A stretch of DNA of 6,818 nt, from positions 1 to 6,818 of the forward strand of contig JAAZJF010000326.1 in assembly GCA_012800475.1 (NCBI GenBank), in the 5' to 3' direction. The notes beneath the pieces were generated by a model, which worked only from the letters and a program-made list of their open reading frames with translations, ran no database searches and was not told the origin of the DNA. Below, one piece after another: positions 5,075 to 6,818 of this stretch. Both the position numbers and the translations under genes were made by a program. Position 1 is the stretch's first letter; the number at the start of each line of letters is the position of its first letter. Source of the stretch: Gammaproteobacteria bacterium. Lineage in GTDB: Bacteria > Pseudomonadota > Gammaproteobacteria > Pseudomonadales > Pseudomonadaceae.

Positions 5075-6818
5075 AGCGCCTCACTGTGCTGGGTTTATTT
5101 AAACTGGCCGGCCAGCAGCTACGACGTGAACGTCACACTTCTGAATTGCGCATCTTGTTTTTTGCATTATTAATTGCCGTCGCCAGTAGCAGCACCATTG
5201 GGCATTTTGCTGAACGCTTACAAGGTGCAATGCAATTGAGTGCCGGCGAGTTTCTGGCAGCAGATTTAGTGCTATCAAGCAGCCAACCTGCCAACGCCAC
5301 ACAACTGAGCGCCGTCCACAATGACGCCCTAGCCACCTCAAGCACTGTACAGTTTGCTAGCATGCTGGCCACAGACACTGACCTACAACTGGCCAGCGTC
5401 AAAGCTGTCGATGATCATTACCCTTTGCGCGGCGAGCTGCGCAGTCGATTGCAGCCGCAAACGCAAGAGCTCAATGGCGGACGCCCTAAGTCGGGCGAGG
5501 TCTGGCTCGATCAAGAGTTGATGACAGGCCTTGCGCTGAGCATCGGCGACTCAATCGAGATTGGGTCGGCCGAGTTTCGTGTGGCACGCATTCTCACGTA
5601 TGAACCTGATCGCGCTGGTAATATTCTCAGTTTCACCCCACGCGCTATGATCAACAGCGCTGATTTAGCGGCCGCTGACGTCTTACAACCCGGCAGTCGC
5701 GCCAGCTACCGTCAACTCTGGAGTGGTGATGCGCCCGCAGTCGCAGCATTACGCACAGCACTACAAAACACCCTAACCCCTGACCAACGTATTGAAGGCA
5801 TTGCCGACGGCAACCAGCAAGTCAGCAGCGCCCTTGAGCGCGCCGCCAGCTATTTAAATCTGGCCAGTTTAGCTGCTATTTTATTAGCCGGTGTGGCTGT
5901 AGCCTTATCGGCCAACCGGTTTGCTCGACAACGTTTTGATCAAGCCGCTTTATTGCGCTGCTTTGGCCTCTCACGCCGCCATACTGTATGGATTTTCTGC
6001 ATGCAATTGCTGCAGTTGGCTGTCATAGCCAGCGTGCTGGGCTCATTGTTAGGCTGGCTCACGCAGTACGTGCTATTTGAACTGCTAGCCGACTTATTAC
6101 CCGATGATATTCCTGCAGGCAGCTGGCAACCTTGGCTGACCGGCATGGGCACCAGCATCATCATGCTCGCGGGCTTTGCCCTCCCCCCACTGATTGCTTT
6201 AGGGCGCATTACACCCTTGCGCGTATTGCGCCGCGATTTGATACCCACAGCCCCTGCAACTTGGTTGCTCTACGGCATGGTACTGGTCGCTCTGGTGCTT
6301 TTGATGTGGCAATTAAAACTGGACATGCGCCTGACCAGTGCGCTGCTACTGGGCGGCAGTCTTGCCACTGCACTGCTGGGTTTAGTCTTGTTGCTTGGCC
6401 TAAAAAGCATTCGTTCGTGGCTGGCAAAACGCAGTCTCGCATGGCGCTTAAGCTTGGGTCATATGTTGCGCTACCCACTCAACAGCGTGGGTCAAATCAT
6501 GGCTTTTGCCTTAATTTTATTATCCATGGCATTGATTGTTTTACTGCGCAGCGAATTGCTGGATAATTGGCAAGCGCAACTCCCTGAGGATGCACCCAAT
6601 CACTTTGCGGTGAATATCCTTCCCGCAGCGCAATCTGACTTTAGCGCCCAACTCAACACCATCAGCCCACAACGCGCACCGCTTTACCCTGTTGTACTCG
6701 GGCGCTTAACACAGATTAATGGCCAGCCTGCGACGGACTTGATTGACCCCAAAGCTAACGTCATGCGCACCTTACAACGCGACCTGAACTTAACCTGGAC
6801 TGACACGCTACCTAAAGA
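5071..6818 (+). CDS. ybbP: FtsX/MacB-type ABC permease (YbbP type), N-terminal 582 residues, runs off the right edge
   Basis: The frame is open from the coupled ATG to the window end with no stop, giving 582 codons plus two bases; family members are around 800 residues, so roughly the last quarter is missing. Visible layout: a cytoplasmic N-terminus, a first membrane segment about 29-48 (ELRILFFALLIAVASSSTIG), and a large periplasmic domain about 50-255. A first FtsX core follows with segments about 262-282, 306-330 and 356-378, including AALLRCFGLSRR at 292-303, the conserved cytoplasmic coupling region of FtsX permeases. Further segments lie about 397-413, 423-444 and 476-493, then the start of a second periplasmic domain. 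This duplicated-FtsX plan is that of YbbP. In the inner membrane it pairs with the upstream ATPase; the conserved neighbour TesA is a likely periplasmic partner, by context. Confidence 0.93.
   Translation, partial: MKRLTVLGLFKLAGQQLRRERHTSELRILFFALLIAVASSSTIGHFAERLQGAMQLSAGEFLAADLVLSSSQPANATQLSAVHNDALATSSTVQFASMLATDTDLQLASVKAVDDHYPLRGELRSRLQPQTQELNGGRPKSGEVWLDQELMTGLALSIGDSIEIGSAEFRVARILTYEPDRAGNILSFTPRAMINSADLAAADVLQPGSRASYRQLWSGDAPAVAALRTALQNTLTPDQRIEGIADGNQQVSSALERAASYLNLASLAAILLAGVAVALSANRFARQRFDQAALLRCFGLSRRHTVWIFCMQLLQLAVIASVLGSLLGWLTQYVLFELLADLLPDDIPAGSWQPWLTGMGTSIIMLAGFALPPLIALGRITPLRVLRRDLIPTAPATWLLYGMVLVALVLLMWQLKLDMRLTSALLLGGSLATALLGLVLLLGLKSIRSWLAKRSLAWRLSLGHMLRYPLNSVGQIMAFALILLSMALIVLLRSELLDNWQAQLPEDAPNHFAVNILPAAQSDFSAQLNTISPQRAPLYPVVLGRLTQINGQPATDLIDPKANVMRTLQRDLNLTWTDTLPK

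Noticed and set aside
5099..6566. Several open frames on both strands within the permease region
   Set aside because: The plus-strand frame from 5071 is open for 582 codons with clear FtsX-type membrane segments; the others are shadows of it.
1..6818. CRISPR array, insertion sequence, phage or toxin-antitoxin genes
   Set aside because: No spaced repeats, transposase or integrase motifs, or target-site duplications were seen. All large frames are housekeeping or envelope genes.

Overview
This window looks like ordinary chromosomal DNA from a gamma-proteobacterium of the Pseudomonas group. The protein sequences (threonyl-tRNA synthetase, TesA, the ABC ATPase, the ErfK-type L,D-transpeptidase) read as Pseudomonadaceae versions, but base composition is clearly lower in GC than in P. 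aeruginosa. A low-GC relative (Thiopseudomonas/Denitrificimonas/P. caeni-like) is my guess from composition and memory, not something proven here.

Layout, left to right. (1) Positions 1-2301, all minus strand: the first 30 codons of infC (IF3, starting at a rare AUU codon and running off the left edge), then thrS, then a 166-nt thrS leader/intergenic stretch, a rho-independent terminator and tRNA-Val(GAC) with its own strong sigma70 promoter. This is the head of the usual thrS-infC-(rpmI-rplT-pheST) translation operon. (2) Positions 2396-4389, also minus strand: a periplasmic L,D-transpeptidase, a 93-aa Cys/His-rich protein of unknown function, and the periplasmic GDSL esterase/thioesterase TesA. 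(3) Positions 4400-6818, plus strand: an ABC ATPase (YbbA type) overlapping by 4 bp a large FtsX/MacB-type permease (YbbP type), which is open to the right edge of the window.

Functionally the left half is translation (valine tRNA, threonine charging, initiation factor). The right half is cell-envelope biology: a MacB-like ABC pair that is conserved next to the periplasmic hydrolase TesA, plus a peptidoglycan transpeptidase. tesA and the ABC ATPase are divergent with only 10 bp between their start codons, so their promoters must lie inside each other's coding sequence.

I found no mobile element, CRISPR array, phage gene or clearly novel system. The most interesting non-textbook signals are: two hairpins in the thrS leader whose loops carry threonine-anticodon-like triplets (a candidate ThrRS autoregulatory operator); the back-to-back tesA/ybbA starts; the uncharacterised Cys/His protein; and small repeats around the tRNA promoter. 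No gene-free stretch exceeds about 210 bases.
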